From Oscillospiraceae bacterium (GTDB lineage Bacteria > Bacillota_A > Clostridia > Saccharofermentanales > Saccharofermentanaceae): 12,059 nucleotides of DNA. How positions within the stretch are numbered: the first letter of the stretch is position 1; every line of letters starts with the position of its first letter. Under the pieces are notes generated by a model. The model did not search any database. It saw only the letters and a list, made by a program, of their open reading frames with translations, and had not been told where the DNA came from. Below are positions 10,708-12,059 of this stretch, piece after piece. The DNA is taken from assembly GCA_902791885.1 (NCBI GenBank), contig CADAXO010000066.1:1-12059 (forward strand), read 5' to 3'. The position numbers and the translations under genes were made by a program.

Positions 10708-12059
10708 ATGGCAGATATGGATCCGCAGAATCAGAACAACGCTCCCGCAGAAGACCTGGGTCAGCTTCTCAAGGTAAGAAGACAGAAGCTGGCAGATCTC
10801 CAGGGAGCAGGGAAGGACCCTTTCAGGATTACAAAGTTCGACCAGACTCATCACACGGTTGATGCGGTCAGATTATACGAGGAGCAGGAGAAAGAGATCT
10901 TAAAGGACTACGTTGAGCCCGAGATCACAAAGCCCGCAGACGATGCTGACAACGATACAGTCTCAGCATACCGTCAGGCTGTCAAAGCCGCTTATAACGA
11001 GCGCCGTGAGCTTCTTGACGCATCTCCCGTCAACGTAAAGATCGCCGGAAGAATGCTCTTTAAACGCGTTATGGGAAAGGCGTCTTTCGCCAACATTCAG
11101 GACTTAAAGGGAAGGATCCAGATCTATGTTTCAAAGGACGGCATCGGTGATGAAGCGTATGCCGATTTCAAGAAGTCGGACATAGGCGACATCTTCGGTG
11201 TAGAGGGATATGTCTTCCGTACCATGACCGGTGAGGTATCCGTTCACGCCACAAATATGACACTTCTGTCGAAGTCGCTCCAGATCCTCCCTGAGAAGTT
11301 TCACGGTCTTACCGACACTGATACAAGATACAGGCAAAGATACACGGACCTTATTGTTAATCCCGAGGTCAAGGATACATTCGTAAAGCGTTCGCAGATC
11401 ATCAAGGAGATCCGTAACTTCCTGGATACAAGAAACTTCATGGAAGTCGAGACCCCTATGCTCGTAAGCAATGCCGGCGGTGCTGCTGCAAGACCTTTCG
11501 AGACGCACTACAATGCTCTTGATGAGGATGTTAAGCTTCGTATCTCGCTCGAGCTTTATCTTAAGAGACTTATCGTAGGCGGCCTCGAGAGAGTTTACGA
11601 GATCGGCCGCGTATTCCGCAACGAGGGTGTTGATACACGTCATAACCCCGAGTTCACACTTATGGAGCTTTATCAGGCATATACGGACTACGAGGGCATG
11701 ATGGAGCTCACTGAGTCCATGTTCAGATATCTTGCCGAGAAGGTCCTCGGCACGACGAAGTTCAAGTACGGAGACATCGAGCTTGACTTCGGCAAGCCGT
11801 TCGAGCGCATGACGATGAACGAAGCCATCAAGAAGTACGCAGGCATCGACTTTGATACGGTTGCTTCCGACGAAGAGGCCAAGGCGCTTGCCAAGGAGCA
11901 CCACATCGAGTTCGAGGACAGACATAAGAAGGGCGACATCATCAACCTCTTCTTCGAGACCTACTGTGAAGAGAAGCTGATCCAGCCGACATTCATCATG
12001 GATCATCCCATCGAGATCTCTCCTCTTACAAAGAAGAAGCCTGATGATCCTCAGAAGGT
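10708..12059 (+). CDS. lysS: Lysyl-tRNA synthetase, class II (3' end beyond window)
   Basis: The frame opens at the ATG at 10708, eight bases past AAGGAG (10695-10700), and stays open for 450 codons to the window end. It attaches lysine to tRNA-Lys. The N-terminal part holds the OB-fold anticodon-binding domain ('VNVKIAGRMLFKRVMGKASFANIQDLKGRIQIYV'). Next come class II motif 1 ('IIKEIRNFLDTRNFMEVETPML') and motif 2 ('YEIGRVFRNEGVDTRHNPEFTLMELYQAY'), plus the lysine-pocket segment 'LRISLELYLKRLIVGGLERVYEIGR'. The sequence 'FIMDHPIEISPLTKKKPDD' is reached just before the edge; motif 3 is outside. Nothing looks broken. An intrinsic terminator upstream means lysS either is expressed by readthrough or has its own promoter in the short AT-rich stretch at 10680-10700, where I see no convincing -35. 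Confidence 0.97.
   Translation, partial: MADMDPQNQNNAPAEDLGQLLKVRRQKLADLQGAGKDPFRITKFDQTHHTVDAVRLYEEQEKEILKDYVEPEITKPADDADNDTVSAYRQAVKAAYNERRELLDASPVNVKIAGRMLFKRVMGKASFANIQDLKGRIQIYVSKDGIGDEAYADFKKSDIGDIFGVEGYVFRTMTGEVSVHATNMTLLSKSLQILPEKFHGLTDTDTRYRQRYTDLIVNPEVKDTFVKRSQIIKEIRNFLDTRNFMEVETPMLVSNAGGAAARPFETHYNALDEDVKLRISLELYLKRLIVGGLERVYEIGRVFRNEGVDTRHNPEFTLMELYQAYTDYEGMMELTESMFRYLAEKVLGTTKFKYGDIELDFGKPFERMTMNEAIKKYAGIDFDTVASDEEAKALAKEHHIEFEDRHKKGDIINLFFETYCEEKLIQPTFIMDHPIEISPLTKKKPDDPQK

Noticed and set aside
11131..12006. A 291-codon open frame on the minus strand
   Set aside because: It is opposite the conserved class II motifs of lysS. Its Leu/Val/Glu-rich translation is what antisense of Glu-, Asp- and Lys-rich coding DNA gives.

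Overview
The window looks like chromosomal DNA from an anaerobic, low-to-moderate GC Clostridia (Firmicutes), probably a gut or rumen lineage. The evidence is a DUF2344 radical-SAM-linked protein, a DUF6465-like Lys/Ala-rich protein, an ECF-type thiamine transporter under a TPP riboswitch, a greA-lysS pair, an IMP dehydrogenase of the type common in Lachnospiraceae-like clostridia, and candidate Spo0A boxes. Species cannot be set from this sequence. Most of the window is core and housekeeping DNA; the least ordinary part is about 2.23-3.23 kb.

Layout. 1-381: 3' end of a DUF2344 protein. 390-2227: a lipid-flavoured operon of a MarR regulator, an acyl carrier protein overlapping it by 8 bp, and a diacylglycerol-kinase-family lipid kinase, with a good sigma-A promoter and a small dyad over its -10. 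2227-3222: a tandem heptamer repeat, then a minus-strand gene for an uncharacterised PD-(D/E)XK-like protein, then a 193-bp intergenic region with three phased Spo0A-box-like motifs and a nest of mutually exclusive inverted repeats. 3223-4248: a family 8 glycosyltransferase on the minus strand, possibly with a leaderless mRNA. 4288-4804: a strong minus-strand unit (promoter, Lys/Ala/Pro-repeat histone-H1-like protein, terminator).

4915-7869: a plus-strand operon of a left-handed beta-helix acyltransferase, an M24B Xaa-Pro aminopeptidase and a membrane-anchored alpha/beta-hydrolase-fold protein. The genes overlap by 4 and 10 bp. The hydrolase has Gly in place of the nucleophilic Ser. 7847-8593: a promoter starting inside the hydrolase's last codons, a complete TPP riboswitch whose conserved 3' segment contains the Shine-Dalgarno sequence, and thiT. 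8616-12059: promoter, then guaB, greA and the first 450 codons of lysS, with an intrinsic terminator between greA and lysS. The guaB product resembles Tritrichomonas foetus IMPDH and lacks about 26 residues of its first CBS motif.

I did not find a clear large new system. The best candidates for something undescribed are the inverted-repeat and Spo0A-box-like region at 3065-3231 with the nuclease-like gene it precedes, the serine-less hydrolase co-expressed with an aminopeptidase, and the MarR-ACP-lipid kinase unit.
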